64,000 nt of DNA, from assembly GCF_001439845.1 (NCBI RefSeq), contig NZ_JYLO01000006.1:337229-401228 (forward strand), read 5' to 3'. Under the pieces are notes generated by a model. That model was not told the DNA's origin, searched no databases, and saw nothing but the letters and a program-made list of their open reading frames with translations. A program made the translations under genes and the position numbers. The DNA is from Pseudomonas lactis (GTDB taxonomy: Bacteria > Pseudomonadota > Gammaproteobacteria > Pseudomonadales > Pseudomonadaceae). How positions within the stretch are numbered: the stretch's first letter is position 1; each line of letters starts with the position of its first letter. Below are positions 1-8,451 of this stretch, piece after piece.

Positions 1-1
1 G

Positions 2-562
2 GTCGAAGACCTTCCGCTGCATCACTTCCAGAGCATGGGCGAGATCGAAACCAAGATTCCTACGGAGGTGCTGATTTCGGACCGGCGTGAGTACGAGCTG
101 GCACAAGAAGGTTTCATCGCCTTGACCATGCGCAAGGGCAGCGACAACGCAGCGTTTTTTTCCGCCAGCTCCGTGCAGAAGCCCAAATCCTTTGGCATCA
201 GTGAGGAGGGCCGGGCGGCAGAGCTCAATTACCGCTTGGGCACTCAATTGCCCTACATGATGGTGGTCAACCGCCTGGCTCATTACCTCAAGGTGCTGCA
301 ACGGGAGCAGTTGGGCGCATGGAAAGAGCGCACGGACCTGGAGTTGGAACTCAACAAATGGGTTCGCCAATACGTCGCGGACCAGGAAAACCCCAGCGCC
401 GAGGTGCGTGGGCGTCGCCCCTTGCGTGCCGCGCGCATTGTGGTCAGCGATGTCGAGGGAGAGCCTGGCTGGTATCGGGTCAACGTCACGGTACGCCCGC
501 ATTTCAAATACATGGGGGCAGACTTCACGTTGTCCCTGGTCGGCAAGCTCGATAAAGAATGA
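2..562 (+). CDS. tssC: T6SS sheath large subunit TssC (3' part)
   Basis: This is the C-terminal 186 residues of TssC (VipB/HsiC2). With TssB it forms the contractile sheath of the type VI secretion system in the cytoplasm. The reading frame is open from base 2, so the gene starts upstream of the window; full TssC proteins are about 500 residues. Visible family features are the segment around YRLGTQLPYMMVVNRLAHYLKV split over residues 70-92, and the C-terminal LVGKLD. The gene is followed immediately by tssE, as in HSI-II clusters. The identity rests on family resemblance and on the unambiguous T6SS neighbours. Confidence 0.93.
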   Translation, partial: VEDLPLHHFQSMGEIETKIPTEVLISDRREYELAQEGFIALTMRKGSDNAAFFSASSVQKPKSFGISEEGRAAELNYRLGTQLPYMMVVNRLAHYLKVLQREQLGAWKERTDLELELNKWVRQYVADQENPSAEVRGRRPLRAARIVVSDVEGEPGWYRVNVTVRPHFKYMGADFTLSLVGKLDKE

Positions 563-576
563 GCAGAGGCCAGGGC

Positions 577-978
577 ATGCTTGAGCACAACAGCCTTTTC
601 GAACGCCTTGAGCGTGGTGCGTCTAACCCGGGCGCCGCCGTGGCGTCCATCGCCGCACATTTGGGGAAAATGCTCAGCACTCGTGCGGGCAGTGTCCGGA
701 CGCTGCCTGATTATGGCTTGCCTGACCTCAATGACATGCGGCTCAGCTTGCATGAATCCTTGAGTCAGTCGCGCCTGCATATCGAACGGTTTATCCAGGC
801 CTATGAGCCGCGGCTGACGAATGTACGTGTCAGGCTGCTGCCGGTTGTGCGTGACTCCTTGTCCCTGGCATTCGCCATTGAGGCTGAGCGGATGATTGAG
901 GGTGCCCTGCATCCTGTGGTGTTCCACGCGCGCCTTATCGATACCGGGCGGGTTGAGGTCTGTGCCGATGACGCTTAA
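577..978 (+). CDS. tssE: T6SS baseplate protein TssE (gp25-like)
   Basis: TssE is the gp25-like baseplate wedge protein that helps start sheath assembly. The product is 133 residues, normal for the family. It begins with SLFERLERG and has the gp25-type core (TRAGSVRTLPDYGLPDLND, then an SLHESLSQS segment). The ATG at 577 is preferred because AGAGG lies 8 bases upstream. An in-frame ATG at 559 overlaps the tssC stop (ATGA) and would add six residues. The 3' end overlaps tssF by 11 bases, so translation is probably coupled. Identity is strongly supported by position between tssC and tssF. Confidence 0.92.
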   Translation: MLEHNSLFERLERGASNPGAAVASIAAHLGKMLSTRAGSVRTLPDYGLPDLNDMRLSLHESLSQSRLHIERFIQAYEPRLTNVRVRLLPVVRDSLSLAFAIEAERMIEGALHPVVFHARLIDTGRVEVCADDA

Positions 979-2755
979 CCGTTATTTTCAAAGTGAACTC
1001 AGCGCGCTGCGCCAACTGGGGCGGCGTTTTTCCGAACGTAATCCCGCCCTGGCGCCGTTTCTTGGCGAAGCCGGCCAGGACCCGGATGTCGAGCGCTTGC
1101 TGGAGGGCTTCGCATTCCTGACCGGGCGCCTGCGCCAGAAGCTGGATGACGAACTGCCGGAGTTGACGCACTCATTGATGCACCTGCTCTGGCCCCATTA
1201 CATGCGGCCGATACCGGCCTTCAGCATCCTGCAATTCGACCCGTTGAAACGTGCCGGCCCCAGCGTTCGGGTGGCTCGGGACACTGCTGTGCAAAGCGCC
1301 CCCATCCAAGGAGAGCGTTGCCGGTTCCGCACCTGCTATGCCACCGACGTCATGCCGTTGCAGCTCAACGGCCTGGAATACAGATGCCAGGGCGAAGGGG
1401 CCTGGTTGGACTTGCGCCTGCGCATGAGTGTCGACGGCAGCTTCAGTGAGTTGATATTCGATTCGCTGCGACTGCACCTGGCCGGTGACCATTACATCAG
1501 TCAGGGACTGTATCTGAGCCTATTGCGGCACCTGGAGGGCATCAGCCTGCAGCTCGTGGATCACGATGGTCTGCCGATCAACGCCGGCGATGGTCAACCC
1601 GTGACGCTGCGGCTCAATGCCAACCACGTCCGGCCGGTGGGGTTTGCCCCGGAGCAGGCGTTGATTCCTTATCCGCAGAACACCCTGGAGGGTTATCGGC
1701 ACCTGCAGGAGTACTTCGCGTTTCCCGAGAAGTACCTGTTTGTCGATGTCGAAGGCCTGGACGTGTTGCACACGTTGTCTCACGAGTTGCTCCGGCAGGC
1801 GCACGGCCTGGTGATGCGTTTCGAACTTCGCACCCAGGGCCGTGAGCCCCTGCGTCCTACCCTGGATAACGTGAAGCTGTATTGCACGCCCATCGTCAAC
1901 CTGTTTACCCAGGATGCCGTTCCCATTCGCCTGGACGGTAAACAGGACGAGTACCTCCTGGTGCCTGGGGAATACACGCCGGGCAATGCCAGCGTGTTTT
2001 CCGTGGATAAGGTCACCGGCTGGCGCCCCGGTGGTTTGGGCTATCAAACCTACGTGCCGTTCGAGTCGTTTGAACATGATTGCAACACTGAGCCTTTGGC
2101 GGCACCGCCCAGCTACAGCATTCGCCAACGTTCGTCGGTCCAACATGCCGGGCTCGACACCTGGATGGGGTTCGGCAATCGCCGCGAACAGGGCCAGGAA
2201 ACCCTGTCGGTTGAACTGACCTGCACCAATTGCAATCTGCCACGGCAATTACGTGCAGGCGACATCAACCAGCCCGGCGAACAGACACCGGAGTCGTTGA
2301 CGTTCCGCAATATCACCGCGCCAACGGCGAGCTACGCGCCGCCCCTGGACCAGAATTTTCTGTGGAAGCTCATCAGCAACATGTCGCTCAACTATTTGTC
2401 GTTGACCGATATCAACGCCTTGAGAGTGATTCTCGAAACCTACGACCTGCCGCGTTATTACGATCGCCAGGCGCTGAAGGTCAGCCAGAAAAGACTGGGG
2501 GCGTTGCGCGCTATCTGTCATGAGGCGATTGATCGCCTGCATCGTGGGTTGCCCGTGCGAGGTGTGCGGGTCGATCTGACCGTCGATTCCCAGGGCTTTG
2601 TCGGTCAGGGCGACTTGTTTGTATTCGCTTCGGTCCTCAATCAGTTCTTTGCGCTTTATGCCAGCCTCAATTCCCATCACGAGTTGCGTGTCATCAGCAC
2701 ACAAGGAGACGTGTATCTATGGCCATCCCGGATCGGGCAGCAACCCCTGCTCTGA
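968..2755 (+). CDS. tssF: T6SS baseplate subunit TssF
   Basis: TssF (VasA/HsiG2) is a baseplate component that forms the wedge with TssG, TssE and TssK. The 595-residue product has the expected family length. Its N-terminus is diagnostic: MTLNRYFQSELSALRQLG, followed by PDVERLLEGFAFLTGRLRQK and the LTHSLMHLLWPHYMRPIP segment. An in-frame ATG at 896 exists inside tssE, but the ATG at 968 matches the usual TssF start, so it was chosen. The gene overlaps tssE by 11 bases and tssG by 37 bases, consistent with a single translationally coupled operon. Confidence 0.95.
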   Translation: MTLNRYFQSELSALRQLGRRFSERNPALAPFLGEAGQDPDVERLLEGFAFLTGRLRQKLDDELPELTHSLMHLLWPHYMRPIPAFSILQFDPLKRAGPSVRVARDTAVQSAPIQGERCRFRTCYATDVMPLQLNGLEYRCQGEGAWLDLRLRMSVDGSFSELIFDSLRLHLAGDHYISQGLYLSLLRHLEGISLQLVDHDGLPINAGDGQPVTLRLNANHVRPVGFAPEQALIPYPQNTLEGYRHLQEYFAFPEKYLFVDVEGLDVLHTLSHELLRQAHGLVMRFELRTQGREPLRPTLDNVKLYCTPIVNLFTQDAVPIRLDGKQDEYLLVPGEYTPGNASVFSVDKVTGWRPGGLGYQTYVPFESFEHDCNTEPLAAPPSYSIRQRSSVQHAGLDTWMGFGNRREQGQETLSVELTCTNCNLPRQLRAGDINQPGEQTPESLTFRNITAPTASYAPPLDQNFLWKLISNMSLNYLSLTDINALRVILETYDLPRYYDRQALKVSQKRLGALRAICHEAIDRLHRGLPVRGVRVDLTVDSQGFVGQGDLFVFASVLNQFFALYASLNSHHELRVISTQGDVYLWPSRIGQQPLL

Positions 2756-3726
2756 ATCAACTTTGCCGGGGTATCCGTGAATACACGCTGTTCCAGGCGG
2801 TTTTGCAGGTCACCGAGCGATTGCGTGAGGCTCATCCGCTGCTGGATGAGGACGCGCTGTACGACCAGTTGGAGTTCCAGGCCAACCCTGGCTTGGGGTT
2901 TGCCGCGCACGATATTGACCGAGTGGAGTTCTTTATGGAACACGGGCATTTGCGCGCACGCCTGCGTCTCAATGTGCTGGGGTTATTTGGCGCCGGGTCC
3001 CCACTGCCTGCGTTTTATGGTGAGCAGGCATTTGCCGAACAGCCGGGTGGCAACCCGACTCGAGACTTCCTCGATCTGTTCCATCATCGCCTGCACCGGC
3101 TGATGCTCCCGATCTGGCGCAAATACCGCTATCGGGCGTGTTTCCGGGCAGGCGCCAATGACGGTTTTTCCGAGCAGATGTTTGCCCTGACGGGGCTCGG
3201 TGGTGCCGCGATCCGTGGCGCTTGCCAGCTCGATTGCAAGCGCTTGCTGCCCTACCTGGGCCTGCTGAGTGTGCGTGTGCACTCGGCGGCGTTGATCGAG
3301 TCGGTCCTGCGTTACTACTTCAAGCACGACGCGTTGTTTATCGAGCAGTGGGTTGAACGCCAGGTCGAGGTCAGCCAGGTACAGCGCAATGACCTGGGAC
3401 GGGCCAACAGTGTGCTTGGCGAGGACCTGGTGCTGGGGCGCCGCGTCGCTGACCGCAGTGGCAAGTTCACGGTGCATGTCCGCGCGTTGGGGTGGCAGCG
3501 TTTTCACGACTTCCTGCCCACGGGAAAGGCCTGTCAGCCGCTGCGCTCGCTGGTGCGCCTGACCCTGCGCGATCCATTGGAATACGACCTGCGTCTGGTA
3601 ATGGCACAGGGTCAGATCAGAGCCCTGCACATTGGCGAAAACACGATTTGCCGCTTGGGCTGGACCACCTGGTTGGGGCGCGAGCGGGCCGATGGCGTCG
3701 TCACGCTAACCGGCAATTTTCATTAG
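2719..3726 (+). CDS. tssG: T6SS baseplate subunit TssG
   Basis: TssG (VasB/HsiH2) partners TssF in the T6SS baseplate wedge. The product is 335 residues, a normal length, with the family-type start (LCRGIREYTLFQAVLQVTE), the FQANPGLGFAAHDI segment and the central GPLPLHLTE-equivalent region read here as GAGSPLPAFYGEQ. It overlaps the tssF end and stops 6 bases before the sigma-54 regulator. In P. aeruginosa HSI-II the clpV2 ATPase gene sits at this junction; here it is absent. Confidence 0.94.
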   Translation: MAIPDRAATPALNQLCRGIREYTLFQAVLQVTERLREAHPLLDEDALYDQLEFQANPGLGFAAHDIDRVEFFMEHGHLRARLRLNVLGLFGAGSPLPAFYGEQAFAEQPGGNPTRDFLDLFHHRLHRLMLPIWRKYRYRACFRAGANDGFSEQMFALTGLGGAAIRGACQLDCKRLLPYLGLLSVRVHSAALIESVLRYYFKHDALFIEQWVERQVEVSQVQRNDLGRANSVLGEDLVLGRRVADRSGKFTVHVRALGWQRFHDFLPTGKACQPLRSLVRLTLRDPLEYDLRLVMAQGQIRALHIGENTICRLGWTTWLGRERADGVVTLTGNFH

Positions 3727-3732
3727 GGATGA

Positions 3733-5250
3733 ATGGACATGATGAACAGGGATTTGCAACACATGATCGACGCACTGTCTGCCTGTTTCGCACGCTTGGG
3801 GTTCGAGCGTGATGAACACGCGTTGCTTGACGTATGTGTCAGCGCGGCGGCCCGGATGAGCCAGTGCGACGTCAGCCAGTTGTACCTGCTCGATGAAGTG
3901 ACCGGCGGGCTTGAACTGATCGCCCAACATCTTGCCCAGGTGCCGTCGCTCGCCGTAGTGCCTTCACGGCCTGGTCAGCATTCCCAACAGTTGCTGCACG
4001 ACACCTTGACCCAGGGCACAGCGTTGAGCCTGGAGGATGTGCAAGGCAGCGGCCATGACACGTGTTTCCTGCCAGCATTGGCGACACCTTGGCGGGCACT
4101 CTTAAGCGTGCCGCTGTTCAACCGGTGCGAACGCATGACTGGTGTGCTGGTGTGCGCCCGCCAACACCCGGCCCAGCTGCAAGGCTACGCTCCCTCCTTG
4201 GGGCATTTGGGCAGCTTCGCCGTCAACCAGTTGCGCATACTGCGCGATGGCCAGCCCAACGTTGGCACACAGCCCGAATGCAACACACCCTTGGCTGGTG
4301 CATACGGCTTGATTGGCACCAGCGTGGCGATGGAGCAGGCGTGCCGGCTGATCAGTAAAGTCTTGAACACCCCTTACACCGTGCTACTGCAGGGCGAGAC
4401 CGGCACGGGCAAGGAAGTGGTGGCCCGGGCCATTCACGCGGCCGGGCCGCGTAAGGCGAAGGCGTTTGTGGTGCAAAACTGCGCGGCGTTCCCGGAAGGG
4501 TTGCTTGAAAGCGAGCTGTTCGGTTACCGCAAAGGCGCGTTCACGGGTGCCGAACGCAATCACGCGGGGCTGTTCGACACCGCACATGGCGGTACGTTGC
4601 TGTTGGATGAGATCGGCGATATGCCGCTGCCCTTGCAAGCCAAATTGCTACGGGTATTGCAGGAGGGTGAGGTTCGCCCGCTGGGCGCCAGTGCGGCACA
4701 CAAGGTCGACGTGCGCATCATTGCCGCGACCCACCGCGACCTCGCGGCGATGGTCGCCGAAGGGCGCTTTCGTGAAGACCTCTATTACCGACTGGCTCAG
4801 TTCCCCATCACCTTGCCGGCCCTGCGCGAGCGAGACGGCGATGTGCTGCAACTGGCGCGCCATTTCACGGCCAAGGTGTGCGCAGCGTTGGGCAGGCCAC
4901 CTGTCGAGTGGTCGAATACGGCCCTCGATCAACTCTCCAGCCACGGTTTTCCCGGCAACGTGCGCGAGCTCAAATGCCTGGTGGAGCGTGCCGTGTTGCT
5001 GTGTGACGACCGCGTAATTCGGCCCGAACACCTGGCGCTGCCCCTGGCACCAAAGCCGGCCACTCCCGATGACGTGACGCTGCGCCAACGTATGGAGCGA
5101 GTGGAGCGCACGTTCCTGCTCGACTGCCTGCACAAGAACCACGGCAATCGCACCCGTACCGCGCGGGAGCTTGGGGTCGCCCGGCGTACCCTGCTTTACC
5201 GTCTGGCCCGTTTGAACATTCCCTTTGGTGATGCCCGGGAGGAACGCTGA
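3733..5250 (+). CDS. Sigma-54-dependent T6SS regulator (Sfa2/VasH-like)
   Basis: This is a bacterial enhancer-binding protein predicted to activate RNA polymerase carrying sigma-54. Three parts are visible in its 505 residues: an N-terminal GAF-like sensory region (about 25-170); an AAA+ ATPase domain with Walker A GETGTGKE at 221-228, the sigma-54 contact loop GAFTGA at 268-273 and Walker B GTLLLDEIGD near 287-296; and a C-terminal Fis-type helix-turn-helix (NHGNRTRTARELGVARRTLL, about 468-487). The ATPase motifs are intact, so it should be active. Its position between tssG and the FHA gene is that of sfa2 in P. aeruginosa HSI-II. Vibrio VasH, in a similar place, drives hcp operons. Confidence 0.93.
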   Translation: MDMMNRDLQHMIDALSACFARLGFERDEHALLDVCVSAAARMSQCDVSQLYLLDEVTGGLELIAQHLAQVPSLAVVPSRPGQHSQQLLHDTLTQGTALSLEDVQGSGHDTCFLPALATPWRALLSVPLFNRCERMTGVLVCARQHPAQLQGYAPSLGHLGSFAVNQLRILRDGQPNVGTQPECNTPLAGAYGLIGTSVAMEQACRLISKVLNTPYTVLLQGETGTGKEVVARAIHAAGPRKAKAFVVQNCAAFPEGLLESELFGYRKGAFTGAERNHAGLFDTAHGGTLLLDEIGDMPLPLQAKLLRVLQEGEVRPLGASAAHKVDVRIIAATHRDLAAMVAEGRFREDLYYRLAQFPITLPALRERDGDVLQLARHFTAKVCAALGRPPVEWSNTALDQLSSHGFPGNVRELKCLVERAVLLCDDRVIRPEHLALPLAPKPATPDDVTLRQRMERVERTFLLDCLHKNHGNRTRTARELGVARRTLLYRLARLNIPFGDAREER

Positions 5251-5285
5251 ATGACGCACTCGATTTTTACTGGGGGAGAAGCCTG

Positions 5286-5417
5286 ATGCCTGATCGTGCG
5301 TGGCACGTCGTCGTGCTGGTGATGTGTTTGTTGGGAGGCTGTAACGCCAACTATGTGTTCGATGATGCCGAGTACCACCCCTTGGGTGATCCGCAGGCGA
5401 TCATTCGTGGCCGCTGA
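5286..5417 (+). CDS. Small T6SS-linked lipoprotein (43 aa)
   Basis: This short gene encodes 43 residues. It has a hydrophobic N-terminal segment (VVVLVMCLLGGC) ending in a lipobox with the cysteine at position 19, so a mature lipopeptide of about 25 residues is predicted. A strong GGGGGAG ribosome binding site lies a few bases before the ATG, and the gene fits tightly between the sigma-54 activator and the FHA gene. An unnamed small gene occupies the same place in P. aeruginosa HSI-II. It may assist the TssJ-L-M membrane complex, but that is a guess from position. Confidence 0.75.
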   Translation: MPDRAWHVVVLVMCLLGGCNANYVFDDAEYHPLGDPQAIIRGR

Positions 5418-5428
5418 AAGGAGAGGGC

Positions 5429-6625
5429 ATGAAGCTGCAGCTTGTGTTTGAGGTCTGCGCGTGCGAAAGCGACAAGAGCCTACTTTTGGCCCGCAAAGTA
5501 TTTGACGGTGCAGGCGGCGTGATCGGGCGCGGCCCTGGATGTGACTGGGTGATCCCTGACGCCAGCCGCGTACTCTCCAGCCATCATGGGTTGATCGGTT
5601 ACCGTGAAGGCCGTTATTTCCTCACGGATATCAGCCGCAACGGTATAGGGCTGGCCAGCAGTCCTGAGCGCCTGCGCAAGGGGCAGGCGCGATTGATCAG
5701 TGACGGTGACGTCTTCGAGCTGGGGGTATTGACGATACGTGCGCGCCTGCTGGAATCGACGCGACCTTCCGACGAGTTGCTGACGCCCGCGGCAGTACCG
5801 ATCCCCGATGACGCTTTCCTGTCGCTGGACCCGCTGCACGGCTTGGAGCTTGATCGCCAGCTGCAGGCCACCTCGGATGATCTGGAGGCCTTGAACAAGA
5901 GCGCCGATGAGCAAGCGATATGGGCAGATCACTTTGGGGCCGATAGCGAGCACGTGGCATTGCCGCGTCGGCAAGCCCCTTCGATAGGGGTTGCCGCCGT
6001 ACCCGCTGTTGCGATGACGCCGTCGACCAACGAGGTGTTCTGGTCACAATTTGCAGCGGTCCTGGGTGTCGACCTTACGGCCCTCGACACGCTGGCCCGG
6101 GAGGCACTGGCGATCAAGGTGGCACGCTTGTTTCGGTTGACGATCGAAGGGCTGCAACACGGTTTGCGCACTCGGGAAGAACTGAATAACGAATTGGGTA
6201 CGGCGGCGTTCGCCAGTCAGGGCACGGGCCAGAACCCCTTGAAAGTGTATCGCGACACCGATGCTGCGTTGGCCGCGATGCTCGATACCCGGGAGTTGGG
6301 GCAACTGCCTGCCGTGCGCGCCATTGCCCAGGTGCACCGAGAACTGCAGGTGCATCAGATTGCGCTGCTGGCCGCTTGTCGAAGCGCCATACGTAACGCC
6401 CGCGCGGCCTTTGAGCCCAGCCACCTGTTGGGGTGCTTTGAGTCCCAGGGCAAATCGGCCGGGTTTTTCTCCGATGGCGGGCATTGGCGGGCCTACCAGC
6501 GTCACTACCAGCGTGTGGTGGCGCAAGAACAGCAGAATGATCGCCCGTTGGGCGGCGACTTCGCCAAAGCCTACGAGGAGCAGTTGCGCCTGCTCTCCAG
6601 CCTGCACATTGATTTTCCAGGATGA
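5429..6625 (+). CDS. T6SS FHA-domain protein (Fha2/TagH)
   Basis: The product has 398 residues. An N-terminal forkhead-associated domain (about 10-105) shows the phosphothreonine-binding signature: GRGPGCDWVIPD, then RVLSSHHG and an N-G-I pattern in SRNGIGLASS. The rest resembles the type VI TagH C-terminal region. FHA proteins bind phosphothreonine peptides and act in post-translational control of T6SS assembly. Here the Ser/Thr kinase and phosphatase encoded at the operon end are the obvious partners. The start follows an AAGGAGAGGG ribosome binding site. The gene touches tssJ: its stop overlaps a possible upstream tssJ start. Confidence 0.92.
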   Translation: MKLQLVFEVCACESDKSLLLARKVFDGAGGVIGRGPGCDWVIPDASRVLSSHHGLIGYREGRYFLTDISRNGIGLASSPERLRKGQARLISDGDVFELGVLTIRARLLESTRPSDELLTPAAVPIPDDAFLSLDPLHGLELDRQLQATSDDLEALNKSADEQAIWADHFGADSEHVALPRRQAPSIGVAAVPAVAMTPSTNEVFWSQFAAVLGVDLTALDTLAREALAIKVARLFRLTIEGLQHGLRTREELNNELGTAAFASQGTGQNPLKVYRDTDAALAAMLDTRELGQLPAVRAIAQVHRELQVHQIALLAACRSAIRNARAAFEPSHLLGCFESQGKSAGFFSDGGHWRAYQRHYQRVVAQEQQNDRPLGGDFAKAYEEQLRLLSSLHIDFPG

Positions 6626-6630
6626 TAGTC

Positions 6631-7116
6631 ATGTATCGAGCCACCCTTGTTTCGCTGTTGCTCTTGTGCGGGCTATTGGCGGGCTGCAGCGCCGTCTCAC
6701 CATTCTCCACGCTGACCAAGCTGGATGTGGCGCTGACCGCCAGCGAGCTCGTCAACCCGGACCTGCACGGTCGTCCTTCTCCCGTGGTGGTGCAGTTGAT
6801 CGAACTGCGCCATGGCGTCGCCTTTGAACATGCCGACTTCTTCAGCCTGTATGGCAATGCGCAGCAGGCGCTGCCCAAGGACTGGGTCGGCAGCGAGGAG
6901 GTTGAACTGCGCCCGGGTGACCGGCTGGCGCTCAAACTGCGCATCGCTCCTGAGAGCCGTTTTGTGGGAGTGCTGGCCGCTTATCGAGATTTGCCCCATG
7001 TCCAGTGGCGGCTGTTGGTGCCCTTGACGGTGCAGCAACGCAACCGTGCCGAGCTGGTGCTGGACCAGGGCGGTATACGTGTTGCTGACCCGCTCGCTGC
7101 TGTGGAGACGCAATAA
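6631..7116 (+). CDS. tssJ: T6SS outer-membrane lipoprotein TssJ
   Basis: TssJ is the outer-membrane lipoprotein that anchors the TssL-TssM trans-envelope complex. The 161-residue product has a signal peptide ending in the lipobox LLAGC, followed by SAVSPFSTLTKLDVALTAS and a beta-sandwich region typical of the family, with the LPxD-like loop PKDWVGSEEVELRPG. The ATG at 6631 is preferred, with AGGA at the right distance. An alternative ATG at 6622 overlaps the FHA gene stop. The next gene, tssK, starts one base after the stop. Confidence 0.92.
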   Translation: MYRATLVSLLLLCGLLAGCSAVSPFSTLTKLDVALTASELVNPDLHGRPSPVVVQLIELRHGVAFEHADFFSLYGNAQQALPKDWVGSEEVELRPGDRLALKLRIAPESRFVGVLAAYRDLPHVQWRLLVPLTVQQRNRAELVLDQGGIRVADPLAAVETQ

Positions 7117-7117
7117 C

Positions 7118-8446
7118 ATGCAGGTTCATAAAGTTATCTGGCAGGAAGGCATGTTGTTGCGGCCACAGCACTTGCAGCACAACGACCGTTATTACCAGCA
7201 GCAGCTCAATCAGACCCGCCTGCTGGGCAGTGACACCTGGGGTTTGCTCACGCTCGAACTCAATACACAGTACCTCAAGCTGGGCAAGCTGGTGGTCAAC
7301 CAGGCCAGTGGCGTGTTACCGGACGGCAGCCTGTTTGAATTGAATGCCGCCATGGAGCCGCTGGTGCTGCAGGTGCCAAAGGATGCAGGCACGCAAGGGG
7401 TTTACCTGGCGCTGCCGCTGGCCAGCGGCAGTCACCTTGAGGTCCGCCAGCCTGCGCAAAGCGAGGTGTTGGCGCGCTACCTCAGCTGTGAAGTGGAAGT
7501 GGGAGACTCCAACGTGGGCGTGGATACGCGTTGCCGAATCCACTGCGCGCGCCCGGATTTACGTCTTGTGCTGGGTGAACAGCCGGGTGACCAGCACTTC
7601 GTCAAGCTCAAGGTGGCCCAGGTACTGAACGCCAGCAATGAGGGCGGCGTGAATCTGGATACGGCGTTCATCCCGACGTTTATCTTCGTGCAGGAGCACG
7701 GGTACGTGGCGTCGTGCCTCAAGGAGGTAATTGGCCTGCTTGCCAGCCGGGGCGATGCCATCGCGGCGCGCATTCGTGGCGAGAGCACAGCCGCAGGCAC
7801 GCACATCGTCGATTTCCTGATGCTGCAAGTGATCAATCGTAGCGAGCTGGAGCTGCGCCACTGCCTGAGCCAGGCGCGGGTGCGGCCCGAAGCGGTGTTC
7901 CGTGCGCTGGTGTCGCTGCTTGGGGAGCTATCAACCTTCACCACTGACAGCAAACGCGCGCAGTTGGATGTTCATTACCAACACGGTGATCAGGGCGCCA
8001 GTTTTCGCGCTCTGATGGCGCAGTTGCGCATGGCGCTGTCGGTGGTGCTGGAGCAACAGGCGATCGAGTTGACATTGCAGCCACGCCAATACGGCGTTCT
8101 GGTATGCCCGGTCAACGAGTTGAAACTGCTGGGCACCGCCACCTTCATCCTGGCAGCCACCGCGCAGTGTGAGGCGCATGAACTACGCCAGCGCCTGCCG
8201 GCACACCTGAAAGTCGCGCCGGTTGAGCGCATACGCGAGTTGGTCAACCTGCACTTGGCCGGTATCAAGGTCAAACCCTTGCCAGTGGCGCCGCGACAGA
8301 TTCCGTTCCATGCCGGCAAGACCTATTTCATGCTCGATATGAGCCCCCGTGATATCGCGCAGATGGAGCAGTCGGGCGGTTTCGCTTTCCACGTAGGGGG
8401 TGAATTCACCGGGCTTGAACTCGACTTCTGGGCCATCAGGAACTGA
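7118..8446 (+). CDS. tssK: T6SS baseplate protein TssK
   Basis: TssK links the baseplate wedges to the TssL-TssM membrane complex. The 442-residue protein has the classic family start: KVIWQEGMLLRPQHLQHND. It also has the PRQIPFHAGKTYFMLD segment near the C-terminus, where the family has a conserved Y-F-x-L-D strand. An upstream in-frame start at 7046 lies inside tssJ and was rejected because the conserved family N-terminus begins at the ATG at 7118. It is one base downstream of tssJ and 5 bases upstream of tssL. Confidence 0.95.
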   Translation: MQVHKVIWQEGMLLRPQHLQHNDRYYQQQLNQTRLLGSDTWGLLTLELNTQYLKLGKLVVNQASGVLPDGSLFELNAAMEPLVLQVPKDAGTQGVYLALPLASGSHLEVRQPAQSEVLARYLSCEVEVGDSNVGVDTRCRIHCARPDLRLVLGEQPGDQHFVKLKVAQVLNASNEGGVNLDTAFIPTFIFVQEHGYVASCLKEVIGLLASRGDAIAARIRGESTAAGTHIVDFLMLQVINRSELELRHCLSQARVRPEAVFRALVSLLGELSTFTTDSKRAQLDVHYQHGDQGASFRALMAQLRMALSVVLEQQAIELTLQPRQYGVLVCPVNELKLLGTATFILAATAQCEAHELRQRLPAHLKVAPVERIRELVNLHLAGIKVKPLPVAPRQIPFHAGKTYFMLDMSPRDIAQMEQSGGFAFHVGGEFTGLELDFWAIRN

Positions 8447-8451
8447 ATGCC

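Noticed and set aside
5301..5317. Sigma-54-like site (TGGCAC with a downstream GTGCT)
   Set aside because: The spacing between the GG and GC elements is one base too long and it lies inside the small lipoprotein gene.
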